Assembly (NCBI GenBank): GCA_030064795.1
Contig: JASJEI010000008.1
Location: 1 to 64,000, forward strand
Length of the DNA: 64,000 nt
Direction: 5' to 3'
Source: Pleurocapsa sp. MO_226.B13
GTDB lineage: Bacteria; Cyanobacteriota; Cyanobacteriia; Cyanobacteriales; Xenococcaceae
The stretch's first letter is position 1; every line of letters begins with the position of its first letter. Under the pieces are notes generated by a model. That model did not search any database, was not told where the DNA came from, and was given only the letters and a program-made list of their open reading frames with translations. Of the stretch, positions 18,201 to 27,877 are shown piece by piece. Position numbers and translations under genes: made by a program.

Positions 18201-19676
18201 TTATAAAAAATTACAAGCTTTCCTTTGGCGATCGCGTTCTGGCTCTTGCCAAGCATAGCTAAAATGGCTCATAGAATTGACTTCGGGAGTCGCTTTACGT
18301 AAGGCTTCTATTTGAGCTTCTAAGGGGGGATGCTGACGATACACTTGACCCCAAGCACCAGCCAAAGCCGGAATTACGGTGGTAGTCGGGTAGGCGGTTT
18401 TTAGGACTGTTTCCACCTCGTCTGTAACACAATAAGTTTCTCCATCGCAGACAGCATAAGCCATCGGATGCCATTCTAAATCTGTGGGGAACTTATCCCA
18501 AGCTTGAAGACGAGAGTCAAAACCCTTTTTACCCACCAAACGATTGGCATCGGGAAAAAATACTGCTCCCGCAGGAAGATTTCTATTTTGCGCGGGACGA
18601 GCAGCAAAAGAGAGAAAATCGATAATTCCCTGTGCAGCGTGAGCGACAGCAAAAAACCAAAGGTCTCGTTTCAAACTTCTACGACGAGATTCAAGAGTTT
18701 CTTTATCATCGGGAAAATTACGACGACCTTGCCATTTAGCATTAACTTCTTGAGGAAATTGCCGATCGAGTGCCTGAAGATCCGAGGTAGTTAGAGTACC
18801 AGTTTCGACATACTTTTTAATCATTGCCAGTCCTTTTTTGTTGCTAGCACGATTGTAGAGAGCATTGAGAGAGGACTGACTATAAATCCAAAGATCGCGT
18901 ACATTATAAACATAAGATTGCCCGCCAATACCACGGGGATAGCGGATATAATCAAACAAAATACCGTCTGGCTGGCGTTTTAGGACGGCTTGAACCAAAT
19001 TATAATAATCAGTCTGTGCCTGTCGAGAATAAGGATCGATAAAAGCCTGAGAGCGATCGTGAACAAAAGTGAGACTGTCCTGACCCTTACCATTACGAGC
19101 TAAGGCTGATTGGCGATCGCTACGCTGGGCATAAGTATAGCCAAAATTCATAGTGAATAACCAAGCATAGACTTTTATCCCTCGCTGGTGTGCCTTGTCG
19201 ATTGTTTGCTGCAATAGATCGACATTTTCTCTGCCAGGGGAGCTTACTACTGGATTCCAGGGGGTAGGATTGTCACCTGCTGGTAACAAAACTTGACTAT
19301 CATAAAAGACTTCCAGATGTACTTTGTTATATCCCAGATTGACAATACGGTCTAGAACGTAATCTATCGAGCCTGGACTGGCATCACAAGGATATAACCG
19401 CAACCAAATAGCCTGTTCTTCGGGCCAGGTTTGACTACGGCATAGCTGAAGCATTTCCCTGTGCTTTTGGACGATGGCATCATATTTTTGGCTCGCCGTC
19501 GGATCGTCTTCTACAGAAGCCTTGAGTAATTTTTCTTTAGCTTCTACTTCTTCGGGAGCAAATTGACAGTAAGGTCCAACCGCAGCTTCTCCCGATTTCA
19601 TCCCCCAAGGACTAAGTATGTTAAGCGAGGCAAAAAAGGTACTAGTGAGAATTTTCAGAGGTAGAGAGCGTAGCAT
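18201..19676 (-). CDS. GHL10/DUF187-family glycoside hydrolase-like, secreted
   Basis: About 491 residues from the ATG at 19676. A TTG 72 bases earlier would add a Ser/His-rich stretch without family character. The chosen start gives a Sec-type signal (RSLPLK followed by a hydrophobic run ILTSTFFASLNIL). The domain is the family-10-like GHL10 TIM barrel: IWLRLYPCDAS, VHLEVFYDSQ, GIKVYAWLFTMNFGY, DGILFDYIRYPRG (acidic pair and the RYPRG signature) and WHPMAYAVCDG. It would act on a glycan in the periplasm or cell wall; the substrate is unknown. It is a paralogue of the anchored protein at 9.5 kb. The tRNA-Leu lies 72 bp beyond its stop. Confidence 0.83.
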   Translation of the reverse strand: MLRSLPLKILTSTFFASLNILSPWGMKSGEAAVGPYCQFAPEEVEAKEKLLKASVEDDPTASQKYDAIVQKHREMLQLCRSQTWPEEQAIWLRLYPCDASPGSIDYVLDRIVNLGYNKVHLEVFYDSQVLLPAGDNPTPWNPVVSSPGRENVDLLQQTIDKAHQRGIKVYAWLFTMNFGYTYAQRSDRQSALARNGKGQDSLTFVHDRSQAFIDPYSRQAQTDYYNLVQAVLKRQPDGILFDYIRYPRGIGGQSYVYNVRDLWIYSQSSLNALYNRASNKKGLAMIKKYVETGTLTTSDLQALDRQFPQEVNAKWQGRRNFPDDKETLESRRRSLKRDLWFFAVAHAAQGIIDFLSFAARPAQNRNLPAGAVFFPDANRLVGKKGFDSRLQAWDKFPTDLEWHPMAYAVCDGETYCVTDEVETVLKTAYPTTTVIPALAGAWGQVYRQHPPLEAQIEALRKATPEVNSMSHFSYAWQEPERDRQRKACNFL

Positions 19677-20178
19677 TATTTTGGATGCAGTAGGGGAAGT
19701 TGGATGAGATGAACGATGATGGTTTTGCTGTTTAAACCGATAAATCAATTTCTGCTGGGGAACGGTTGCTAAATTGCTTTATGATAATATATTTTTACTT
19801 TTGTTGTTCATCCTCAATACTACTCAATACTTACCTACAGTAACTACATCAAAGATTAAAATAAAGATTAAAATCTCGGTAATTTACTGATTTTTGGCTA
19901 AATTTTTGCAGTCAAATTGTCGGCTGGGGATTTTTCACCATAACCAACACGTGGCGATATATATACTCGATACCGCAGTTGGGGCAATTCCAAAATCTGA
20001 CACAAATGGCGATAATCTACCCTGGAGAAACAGAGCAGATAGTGATGTTGAAATATTATTGTATGATGCTAGTGAAACGATTCAATTGAGCGATAAAGAG
20101 GTTGTGGATAGTTTACCGTAAGTTAGGGGCGATCGCCTAATCTGGATATCCAAAGAAAATAGCGATACTCTAAAGTTT
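19677..20178. other. spacer, no confident gene
   Basis: Contains a 75-codon TTG-initiated frame (19894-20121) with a plausible C-terminal segment (SDVEILLYDASETI) but no ribosome binding site and no recognised family. It may be a decayed gene. Otherwise AT-rich with one HIP1 site. Confidence 0.4.
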
Positions 20179-20550
20179 TTAGGGAAATTTTCTTTCGGGC
20201 TCAGAAGCATGATGAATGTCGGTGGAAGTATCTACTCGGTCTGGTTCTGGAGCGACTCCTATAAGTAAAGTAACTAAGATTAAAATTAAACTTACCGCTA
20301 TCTCGAACTTAATAATTTGATTTGAGTTAGCATGTTGCTCGTTTCTTGGCTGAGTTGTAGTAGCTAAAGCTTCTTGAATCATTATTGCTTCGTAATCGTA
20401 ACCCTGACAACTCCCCAAGCTGGAGTTCATCATGTAGTCAACCGTTCCCTGCCGTGAAACGGCAGGGCTTGCGGTTGACCGCATTCCGCGGTCAAAAGAT
20501 TCGTGAGGGTCGGAACTGAAAGATGTATGGCTATTTTTTGAATGTGGCAT
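20179..20550 (-). CDS. small membrane protein of unknown function, palindrome in its 5' part
   Basis: 123 residues with a single hydrophobic helix (about 83-102, FEIAVSLILILVTLLIGVA) and a short acidic tail. The N-terminal 45 residues are Ser/His-rich. Codons about 20-38 are encoded by a perfect nested palindrome (20437-20493). Either an interspersed palindrome inserted in frame, or the true start is the later Met-Met at about codons 40-41 and the palindrome is the leader. Family not recognised. Confidence 0.45.
   Translation of the reverse strand: MPHSKNSHTSFSSDPHESFDRGMRSTASPAVSRQGTVDYMMNSSLGSCQGYDYEAIMIQEALATTTQPRNEQHANSNQIIKFEIAVSLILILVTLLIGVAPEPDRVDTSTDIHHASEPERKFP
20437..20493. repeat. 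nested palindrome pair inside a coding frame
   Basis: The outer arms GTCAACCG (20437-20444) and CGGTTGAC (20472-20479) enclose the inner arms CCCTGCCGT (20447-20455) and ACGGCAGGG (20459-20467) with a 3-nt loop. It overlaps a second hairpin, GACCGC (20477-20482) with GCGGTC (20488-20493). It is GC-rich against an AT-rich surrounding. Confidence 0.85.
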
Positions 20551-20667
20551 GGGATTGTTGTTGGCTATTGATTCAATAATTCAATACGCTGGCTTTTATG
20601 TTTTGATGCCAATAGGTTACAAAGCGATCGAGAAGAAGTAGAGATTTAATTATTAATCAATCGAACA

Positions 20668-21729
20668 ATGATGCAAGATCGAGATCTGTTTATTCCTGGC
20701 CGTCTTTGTCTGTTTGGAGAACACAGTGATTGGGCAGCTCAATATCGTCAGGTCAATTCGGCTATAGAGCCTGGTTACGCTATTGTTGTGGGAACAAATC
20801 AAGGCATCTGGGCAAGGGTACAACGGCATAAAAATTTGCAATTTAAGACCGTGAATTATCCGCAAACTCTCGAATTGGCTATGGAGCAAGCTTTGTTATT
20901 GGAGATGGCAAAGACTGAAAATTTTTATAGCTACATAGCGGGAGTGGCTTATCAGGCTTTGCTTCATTATCAGGTTGGTGGTTTGGCTATCGATAATTAC
21001 GAGATGAACCTACCCCTCAAAAAAGGTTTGTCATCCAGTGCAGCAATCTGCGTTTTGGTAGCGAGGGCTTTTAATCAACTTTACAATCTAGATCTGAGTC
21101 TGACAGAAGAGATGGACTTGGCTTATTGGGGGGAAAGAACGACTCCCAGTCAGTGTGGCAGGCTAGATCAGGCTTGTGCCTACGGTAGTCAACCTATTTT
21201 GATGACTTTTGATGGCGATCGCCTGCAAATCGAGCCGTTAACAGTAGGTAACGATCTTTATTTAATTATTGTCGATCTAGCTGGCGCAAAGGATACTCAG
21301 AAAATACTAGCTCAACTAAATCAGTGCTACCCCTTCGCTAAAAATCCCCTTCAAGCTAAGGTGCAAAATTATTTGGGCAATCTCAACGCTAACCTGGTGC
21401 AACAGGCTATATATGCTCTAGAACGGGGAAATAGTGCAGAAATTGGCAGTTTAATGATTCAAGCACAAGCTGAATTCGATCGCTACTTAATACCTGCTTG
21501 TCCCAGTCAACTAGAAGCACCACTATTGCATCAATTGCTCAACCATTTGCCCCTAAAACCTTATATCTACGGCGGTAAAGGGGTGGGTTCGCAAGGAGAT
21601 GGTACCGCCCAGTTTATCGCCCGCGATCGCGACCGTCAAATAACAGCAATGTCTCTTATTCACAGAGATTTTCCTCAAATGCAATGTTATAAGTTAAACA
21701 TTCCTCAAACCAAGCTAGTAGTAAATTAG
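20668..21729 (+). CDS. GHMP family sugar kinase
   Basis: 353 residues. The N-terminal PGRLCLFGEHSDW (10-22) is the substrate-side motif seen in galactokinase-, arabinokinase- and glucuronokinase-type enzymes. The ATP-binding motif 2 is LPLKKGLSSSAAICV (about 115-129). The C-terminal motif is IYGGKGVGSQGDGTAQFI (about 299-316). It should phosphorylate a sugar at C1 in the cytosol; which sugar is not decidable. Two ATG codons in tandem open the frame. The next gene (DUF1622) starts 44 bp downstream and may be co-transcribed. Confidence 0.85.
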   Translation: MMQDRDLFIPGRLCLFGEHSDWAAQYRQVNSAIEPGYAIVVGTNQGIWARVQRHKNLQFKTVNYPQTLELAMEQALLLEMAKTENFYSYIAGVAYQALLHYQVGGLAIDNYEMNLPLKKGLSSSAAICVLVARAFNQLYNLDLSLTEEMDLAYWGERTTPSQCGRLDQACAYGSQPILMTFDGDRLQIEPLTVGNDLYLIIVDLAGAKDTQKILAQLNQCYPFAKNPLQAKVQNYLGNLNANLVQQAIYALERGNSAEIGSLMIQAQAEFDRYLIPACPSQLEAPLLHQLLNHLPLKPYIYGGKGVGSQGDGTAQFIARDRDRQITAMSLIHRDFPQMQCYKLNIPQTKLVVN

Positions 21730-21773
21730 AGTACAAATAACCTCAACTAAATCAATAAATATAGCTACCATCT

Positions 21774-22214
21774 ATGTCTTATTTCTCTTGGATTCTCGCT
21801 GCTAGTACAGAAATCGAGCTAGTCAGTCCGATTGTAAAATTAAACCATCTATTGGAAGGCTTATTACTAGAGGTAGTTGGACTGTTAAAAATTATTATCG
21901 AATGTCTTGCCCTGCTAATTTTGACCTTTGCCATAGTTAAAGCATTACGGGAGTTGGTTTTGCGCAAAAGAAGGATGGATCGAGAAGCAAAACTAAATAA
22001 AGTTAGATTGGATTTGGGGGTGGCATTAGCCTTATCTTTAGAATTTCTCTTGGCAGCAGATATTGTTGCTACCGCAGTTTCCCCCAGTTGGGATGCATTG
22101 GGTAAACTTGCAGTTATCTCAGCAATACGTACATTCCTCAATTTCTTCCTAGAAAAAGAAGTAAAAGATTTAGAAGAAGAAAGATTAATAAATTCTCAAC
22201 CTAAAAAAATTTAA
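21774..22214 (+). CDS. DUF1622 membrane protein
   Basis: 146 residues with three hydrophobic segments (about 30-60, 80-100, 108-125). The family signature is the segment LGVALALSLEFLLAADIVATA (about 81-101) followed by ISAIRTFLNFFLEKEV. DUF1622 proteins are small inner-membrane proteins without an established function. It lies 44 bp after the GHMP kinase, same strand. Confidence 0.85.
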   Translation: MSYFSWILAASTEIELVSPIVKLNHLLEGLLLEVVGLLKIIIECLALLILTFAIVKALRELVLRKRRMDREAKLNKVRLDLGVALALSLEFLLAADIVATAVSPSWDALGKLAVISAIRTFLNFFLEKEVKDLEEERLINSQPKKI

Positions 22215-22311
22215 ACTTTTGAGAGACTTAGATCTAAATAACTATACTGCTTCCTATCTTTATTAGTATTAAACAGACAGATAGGAAAGAAGATTTTGCC
22301 GTAAGGATAGC

Positions 22312-22686
22312 TCAATTATTGGCATCAACAACTTGAAGCCGATCTACATTAATCTGAATCTTCTCTGGAGTTGGGTCTTTGGCTACCTCTTCTGGATGCT
22401 GAGACTCAAAATCAATTACACCCGAAATTTCCACAGTTGTATCGGGATTATAGGGAAAATCAGCTTCTTGAAGTTGAATTGTAATTTTATTAGTGCCGTC
22501 GGTGAAAATATAGTCTGTTTCCCCTGGTTGTTGAGCGATAATTTTGCCCTGTAAGGTTACTTCTTGTCCTTCAACGGGATTATCTAAAATAGAAGCAACA
22601 GTGGCTATTTGAGTTTGACTCAAAGCTTTGCTGCTAAACACAATTCCAATACAAGATAATATAGTCAACCACAATCTAAATTTCAT
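22312..22686 (-). CDS. secreted OB-fold protein (NirD/YgiW/YdeI-like)
   Basis: About 124 residues from the ATG at 22686, where a signal peptide begins (MKFRLWLTILSCIGIVFSSKALSQ). An upstream ATG at 22752 would add 22 residues in front of the signal and is less likely. The mature part reads like a small OB-fold: VEGQEVTLQGKI, DYIFTDGTNKITIQL and TTVEISGVIDFE. This is the bacterial OB-fold (BOF) group of periplasmic proteins, some of which bind metals or small ligands. Role unknown. Monocistronic. Confidence 0.7.
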   Translation of the reverse strand: MKFRLWLTILSCIGIVFSSKALSQTQIATVASILDNPVEGQEVTLQGKIIAQQPGETDYIFTDGTNKITIQLQEADFPYNPDTTVEISGVIDFESQHPEEVAKDPTPEKIQINVDRLQVVDANN

Positions 22687-22943
22687 TTTTCTATATCTTA
22701 AATTGATTAGGCGATGAATGTGGACATTGAGACTAAATCTGTCTGATGTCAACTAAGATTTAGTTATACGCTCATTTTAAGCAATTAATGTGATATTTTA
22801 GGTAAACATCTTGGGGTAGATTGTGTTTTGAGTCATAAAAATAGCGAACTAGATAGATGCCCCTAGAGCGATCGCCACGATAAAAAGATTTTTATCTAAA
22901 GACAGGGAAATATAATAGAGAGTGAAATTTTCCCAATAACTAC

Positions 22944-24032
22944 ATGAAAAATCGCTACCAAGAATCAATTATCGGATGTCTTTTAGGGACGGCGGTTGGC
23001 GATGCTTTGGGACTACCATATGAAAAATTATCTAGAACTAGAATTTATAAGTCACATACACCAATCAAGGGTCATAGTCTAGTTTTAGATAAGGGAATGA
23101 TTTCTGACGATACAGAGCATCTTTGTATGAGCGCGCAATCTCTAATTGTTTCAGGAGGAGATCCCACAAAATTTACTCATTATTTAGCTTGGCGGTTACG
23201 GTTTTGGTTGTTAGGTTTTCCTGCGGGTATTGGTTTGGCTACTCTAAAATCTTGCTTGAGGCTATTGCTCGGTTTTTCTCCTCAAAAAAGCGGTGTCAAC
23301 TCAGCTGGTAATGGTGCAGCTATACGGAGTGCAATTATTGGAGTTTGTTATGGCAGCGATCCGCCAAGACTCATGGCTTTAGTTAAGGCTTCTACCAATA
23401 TTACTCACGACAATCATAAAGCAGAATTAGGGGCGATCGCTGTAGCAGTAGCTGCTTATTTGGCTTCTTCTGGATCTTTCGTCGCCCCCGATGACTATTA
23501 TCAAACGCTCCAGAAATTTCTGGCATACTCTTCGACCAAATTAACCGATCTAGAAATATCGGTGTTCTTGTCTTTGATCGAGCAAGTTTGTACTAGTGTC
23601 AAACAACAAGAATCAGGAGTAACTTTTGCAGCTAAATTAGCTAATAATAAAGGTATTAGTGGTTATATTTATAATACCGTTCCCATTGTGATTCAGGTTT
23701 GGCTGAGAAATCAAGACAATTATTCTCAAGCTGTTAGAGAAATAATTTATCTGGGAGGAGATACCGATACCACGGCAGCTATTTTAGGGGGAATTATTGG
23801 TGCATCCGTAGGTGTTTCTGGTATTCCTCGAAAATGGTTAGACGATCTGATTGATTTTCCTCGTAGTGTTGCTTGGATGATATCTTTGGGAGGACGATTG
23901 GCTCTAACTTGCGAAACAAATATAGCTCAACCACCATTACCTTTAGCATTTTATTGGCTTCCTCTGCGCAATCTAATCTTTCTGATTGCGATCTTGTTTC
24001 ATGCTTTTTATCGTTTGTTACCACCCTATTGA
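22944..24032 (+). CDS. ADP-ribosylglycohydrolase family protein (DraG-like)
   Basis: 362 residues. DraG-type enzymes remove ADP-ribose from proteins or small molecules using two Mg/Mn ions. Metal-binding motifs are present: GDALGLPYE (19-27), the SDDTEH motif (about 54-59) and GGDTDTTAAILGG (about 270-282), with a histidine-bearing THDNHKAELG in between. An unusual C-terminal hydrophobic helix (about 336-360) suggests membrane attachment, which soluble DraG lacks. Target unknown; the gene is alone. SDDTEH has His where many homologues have Gln. Confidence 0.85.
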   Translation: MKNRYQESIIGCLLGTAVGDALGLPYEKLSRTRIYKSHTPIKGHSLVLDKGMISDDTEHLCMSAQSLIVSGGDPTKFTHYLAWRLRFWLLGFPAGIGLATLKSCLRLLLGFSPQKSGVNSAGNGAAIRSAIIGVCYGSDPPRLMALVKASTNITHDNHKAELGAIAVAVAAYLASSGSFVAPDDYYQTLQKFLAYSSTKLTDLEISVFLSLIEQVCTSVKQQESGVTFAAKLANNKGISGYIYNTVPIVIQVWLRNQDNYSQAVREIIYLGGDTDTTAAILGGIIGASVGVSGIPRKWLDDLIDFPRSVAWMISLGGRLALTCETNIAQPPLPLAFYWLPLRNLIFLIAILFHAFYRLLPPY

Positions 24033-24187
24033 AGTTGTCGCAGTAGGTTAATCGGTGTTTGGCAAGTCTAGTCGATCGCTCGTGAGTAGTGAGTAGCAAG
24101 TAGCAAGTAGCCCCCTTCGGGGATAAACAAGTAGCAAGTTAATAAAATAAAATACGTATTGCTAATATTTGTGAGAGGCTGGCAAAC

Positions 24188-24219
24188 AAAAAAAATAGGA
24201 ACGCGATTAAACGTCCCTA
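24188..24219 (-). terminator. intrinsic terminator of the ctaCDE operon
   Basis: On the minus strand TAGGGACG pairs with CGTTCCTA (8 bp, one G-T pair) around an 8-nt loop, followed directly by eight T residues. It lies about 27 bp after the ctaE stop codon. Confidence 0.85.
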
Positions 24220-24245
24220 ATAACATCCAAAATTTATAGTCAGTG

Positions 24246-24869
24246 TCAATTGATCAGGTATACCAAGACAAATAACACTAACCAAATTACATCGACAAAG
24301 TGCCAGTAAATCTCTGCTGCTTCGAGACCAAAATGACTGGTACTAGTATAATGACCGGGCTCGCGCGATCGCCAGATAACACAGAGAATTAATAACACCC
24401 CTGTAGTTACGTGTAAACCGTGAAATCCAGTCAAGACATAAAAGCAACTGGCAAAGAGGTTAGTAGTTAAACTAAATTCAGCGTTAAAGTACTCATAGGC
24501 TTGTCCGCCCAAAAAGAGCGCGCCCATCAGTGCGGTAAGAGCTAACCAAGTTTGCAAACCTTTGACATCATTTTTCTTGATCGCTTTTTGCCCTTCGTGC
24601 ATGACAAAACTACTGGCTACCAGGATAGAAGTGTTGATAATTGGCACTAGTAATTCTAATTCGGGCATTCCTTCTGGAGGCCACACGGGCATAATTGCCC
24701 GATAAATTAGCAGGGCAGCAAAAAACCCTAAAAAGGTCATACTATCGGAAACTAGAAAAACATAAAGACCAAACATCCGATGATCGGGATGTTCGTGATG
24801 TCCGTGTGCTGTTTCTTGTTCGGCAGCGATCGCTATTTGTGTTTTGTTATCTACAGTTGAACCTTGCAT
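24246..24869 (-). CDS. ctaE: cytochrome c oxidase subunit III
   Basis: 207 residues with five hydrophobic segments, the short bacterial type of subunit III. Recognisable segments: HPDHRMFGLYVFLVSDSMTFLGFFAALL at the first helix, GFHGLHVTTGVLLI (His in helix IV) and the terminal AAEIYWHFVDVIWLVLFVLVYL, which is nearly invariant. It supports the proton-pumping aa3 oxidase in the membrane. It is the last gene of ctaC-ctaD-ctaE; the gap to ctaD is 183 bp. Confidence 0.96.
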   Translation of the reverse strand: MQGSTVDNKTQIAIAAEQETAHGHHEHPDHRMFGLYVFLVSDSMTFLGFFAALLIYRAIMPVWPPEGMPELELLVPIINTSILVASSFVMHEGQKAIKKNDVKGLQTWLALTALMGALFLGGQAYEYFNAEFSLTTNLFASCFYVLTGFHGLHVTTGVLLILCVIWRSREPGHYTSTSHFGLEAAEIYWHFVDVIWLVLFVLVYLIN

Positions 24870-25052
24870 ATTAAATTGACTAATTTTGCTCTAATTGGTT
24901 GGCTTTGGTGGTTGGTAGTCAGTGGTTATTAGTTAATTGTCGAGATCGGCAAGAAACAATAAAAGAGGGAATTGAGACTTAGCGTCAACACAAATTATTT
25001 TTTTGGCTACTGCTTCGATCCTCGTTCCCTCATTTTCGCTCCTTCATATCTT

Positions 25053-26741
25053 TTAACTACCTTCAGCGGTGACTGCTGCCAACATTTCTTCTACATCTTC
25101 CTCGCCGTCTATACTTTCGGTATCGATACCGTAATCATAGGGACCAGCCCACAATACAGGCTCTTCCTCAAAGTTTTCGATGATTGGAGGAGAAGCAGTT
25201 TGCCATTCTAAGGTCAATGCGTGCCAAGGGTTACGGGATGCTTTTTTCCCTTTCAACCAACTCCAAATAACGTTGATGATAAAAGGAAAAGTAGACAATG
25301 CCAAAATATATGATCCAATGGTACAAATCGTGTTTAGAGTGTGAAATTGAGGATCGTAAAGGGCGATACGACGGTTCATTCCTTGTAAGCCTAACTGGTG
25401 CATCGGTAGGAAAGTAATATTAAAACCGATATAGGTCATGACAAAGTGAATTTTTCCCCAAGTTTCGTTTAACTGCCGTCCAGTCATTTTGGGAAACCAA
25501 TGATATACCCCTGAAAATAAGGCAAACACCGAACCACCAAAGAGGACGTAGTGGAAGTGCGCTACTACAAAGTAGGTGTCGTGAACGTGAAGATCGAAAG
25601 GCGCTGAAGCCAACATCACTCCACTCAAACCACCGATTAAGAACAACGAGACAAAGCCCATGCCAAATACCATGGCACTGTTGAGACTGATTTTTCCGCC
25701 CCAAATCGTCGCACACCAGCTAAATACCTTAATACCTGTAGGTACGGCAATGACCATCGTAGTTGCCATAAAGAACATTCTCAACCAGCCAGGAGTCCCA
25801 CTAGAGAACATATGGTGCGCCCAAACAATCAGACCGAGGAAACTGATTGCCAGACTGGAATAGGCGATCGCTCGATAGCCAAAGATGGGTTTGCGGGCAT
25901 GAACTGGTAAAACCTCGGAAATGATGCCAAAAAAGGGCAAAACCATGATGTATACCGCAGGATGGGAGTAGAACCAGAACATATGCTGATAAACTACTGG
26001 ATCGCCACCCCCCGCAGGATTGAAAAATGCCGTACCTGCAATCAAATCAAAAGAAAGCAAAATCAAGGCTGCTGCTAATACAGGGGTACCAAGTAAAATC
26101 AAGCCAGAAGTTGCCAGCATCGACCAGCAAAATAGAGGCATACTGTGAATGTCCATATCGGGCATCCGCATCAACAACATGGTGGTGAGGAAATTAATTC
26201 CCCCAAACAGAGAAGATGTCCCTAAGAGCAATACGCTCAAGATCCAGATCTCTTCGCCCCACGTTCCAGTAACTAAACTTAGGGGTGGGTAGGATGTCCA
26301 ACCAGCCTGGGCTGTTCCCGATTCGAGGAAAAAGCTAGAGAGGAAAAATATCCCTCCAGGGGGAATCATCCAAAACGCCACCGCGTTGAGACGAGGAAAT
26401 GCCATATCTTCTGCCCCAATCATTAGAGGAATTAGATAGTTGGCAAATCCAGCCCCCGCAGGAAGAATCCAGAGGAACAACATAATCGAGCCGTGCATGG
26501 TCATGGCCTGATTATAAAAATCGGGTTGAATAAAATCGGGATCGGGGGTGCCAAGCTCTGTCCGCATTACCTCTGCTAATGCGCCACCGATAAAGTAAAA
26601 GAAGAAAGCAGTGGTTAAATATTGAATACCAATTACTTTGTGATCGGTACTAAATCCAAAGTAGTCCTGCCACTTTCTTTGGGGATGTTCGTTGTGTTCC
26701 TCTGGTGTAGTTGGAACACTTTTTTCTAAGGTTGTACTCAT
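25053..26741 (-). CDS. ctaD: cytochrome c oxidase subunit I
   Basis: 562 residues, twelve membrane helices, the catalytic subunit with heme a and the a3-CuB centre. Seen: TMHGSIMLFLW (heme a His in helix II), MFWFYSHPAVYIMVLPFFG (the CuB-ligand His and adjacent Tyr of helix VI), WAHHMFSSG (paired CuB His), and HDTYFVVAHFHYVLFGG (heme a3 and a His in helix X). The K- and D-channel-type architecture marks a class A heme-copper oxidase. Cytochrome c or plastocyanin would be the donor. It lies in the operon between ctaC and ctaE. Confidence 0.97.
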   Translation of the reverse strand: MSTTLEKSVPTTPEEHNEHPQRKWQDYFGFSTDHKVIGIQYLTTAFFFYFIGGALAEVMRTELGTPDPDFIQPDFYNQAMTMHGSIMLFLWILPAGAGFANYLIPLMIGAEDMAFPRLNAVAFWMIPPGGIFFLSSFFLESGTAQAGWTSYPPLSLVTGTWGEEIWILSVLLLGTSSLFGGINFLTTMLLMRMPDMDIHSMPLFCWSMLATSGLILLGTPVLAAALILLSFDLIAGTAFFNPAGGGDPVVYQHMFWFYSHPAVYIMVLPFFGIISEVLPVHARKPIFGYRAIAYSSLAISFLGLIVWAHHMFSSGTPGWLRMFFMATTMVIAVPTGIKVFSWCATIWGGKISLNSAMVFGMGFVSLFLIGGLSGVMLASAPFDLHVHDTYFVVAHFHYVLFGGSVFALFSGVYHWFPKMTGRQLNETWGKIHFVMTYIGFNITFLPMHQLGLQGMNRRIALYDPQFHTLNTICTIGSYILALSTFPFIINVIWSWLKGKKASRNPWHALTLEWQTASPPIIENFEEEPVLWAGPYDYGIDTESIDGEEDVEEMLAAVTAEGS

Positions 26742-26914
26742 TCTTTAGATAATCTAAAAATCTACTCGCTCTTTTTTGATAGTTACGGCTTTGGGCTGGA
26801 AATTTTAGTCGGTTGAGTTAGGGCAACTATTGGCATTGATAAGAATCAACCAGAGTTAAATTTTGTAATTTGCTAGCATAACCCAACCATAATTTGCTCT
26901 AGGCTAGCGACTTC

Positions 26915-27877
26915 TTAAGGTTGCAATTGTGCCAAAGCATCTGAATCTACTCCTATGTCTGCTGCATAGGGAGCTAAAAATTCTTCATCAGAAGCAGGCT
27001 GAGAATTGACTGCAACGGAAGACTCATCAAGATCGTCGTTCATGGCGAAGGTGTTGTCTTTAATCCATTGCTCGTAATCTTCTTGGCTCTGTACGTAAAG
27101 CTGGGTTTTCATCCCGCCATGGTAAGCGCCACATAACTCCGCACAGACAATCGGATATTGCCCGATTTTATTGGGAGTAAAAACTAAATCAGCCTCTCTT
27201 CCTGGAATCACATCTTGCTTGATTCTAAATTGAGGTAGCCAAAAGGCATGAATTACGTCTCCCCCAGTCATATTTAGGAATACTGGGCGGTCTACAGGAA
27301 CGTGCATTTCTCCTGAGATTACTCCGCTGTCTGGATAGGTAAAGATCCAGGCATATTGAATGCCATTTACCTTAATCTCTAAAGGTTCTATGTCTTGGTT
27401 TGAGTCTGGTGAAATCCCCAGACCCAAAGCGACGTGTTTGTGGTTGGGGTCTAATGCCACTAACTTTGAGTGATTATGATTATGAGCTAGTTGAGGGCCA
27501 GAATCTCCCGACACCATTGGATCTAGTCCTCCCATGCTGTTATAAACTTCAAAACTATAAATGGCCAAGATAAAGACAATTACGGTAGGAATTGCCGTCC
27601 AGACAATTTCTAGGGGGACGTTACCTTCTACTGGAGGACCATCGGTGGTATCTCCCCGACGACGGCGAAACTTAAATAAGCAGTAGACTAGCACGCCTTC
27701 TACAAGCAGAAATAATCCTGTAGAAATAGTCATCATGAAGTTAAACAGTCCGTCTACTTTTTCTGCATCAGCAGACGCTGCTATGGGTAGTAGTCCATGG
27801 TTTTGACCGTACCATAGACTGATGAGGGTCATTGCTACTCCTGCGATCAGGGTAATTATGTTGCTGGGAATATTCAC
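26915..27877 (-). CDS. ctaC: cytochrome c oxidase subunit II
   Basis: 320 residues: two N-terminal membrane helices (about 7-24 and 45-68) and a periplasmic/lumenal cupredoxin domain. The binuclear CuA site is complete in CAELCGAYHGGM (Cys, Glu, Cys, His, Met) with the upstream His in DVIHAFWLPQF. YAWIFTYPD is the aromatic electron-entry region. A His/Asn-rich loop (AHNHNHSK, HKHVALG) sits between the second helix and the cupredoxin domain, longer than in many homologues. First gene of ctaCDE. Confidence 0.96.
   Translation of the reverse strand: MNIPSNIITLIAGVAMTLISLWYGQNHGLLPIAASADAEKVDGLFNFMMTISTGLFLLVEGVLVYCLFKFRRRRGDTTDGPPVEGNVPLEIVWTAIPTVIVFILAIYSFEVYNSMGGLDPMVSGDSGPQLAHNHNHSKLVALDPNHKHVALGLGISPDSNQDIEPLEIKVNGIQYAWIFTYPDSGVISGEMHVPVDRPVFLNMTGGDVIHAFWLPQFRIKQDVIPGREADLVFTPNKIGQYPIVCAELCGAYHGGMKTQLYVQSQEDYEQWIKDNTFAMNDDLDESSVAVNSQPASDEEFLAPYAADIGVDSDALAQLQP

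Noticed and set aside
19894..20121. 75-codon frame with a TTG start
   Set aside because: No ribosome binding site, unclear family; some late residues look protein-like, so it may be a decayed gene, noted in the spacer entry but not called.
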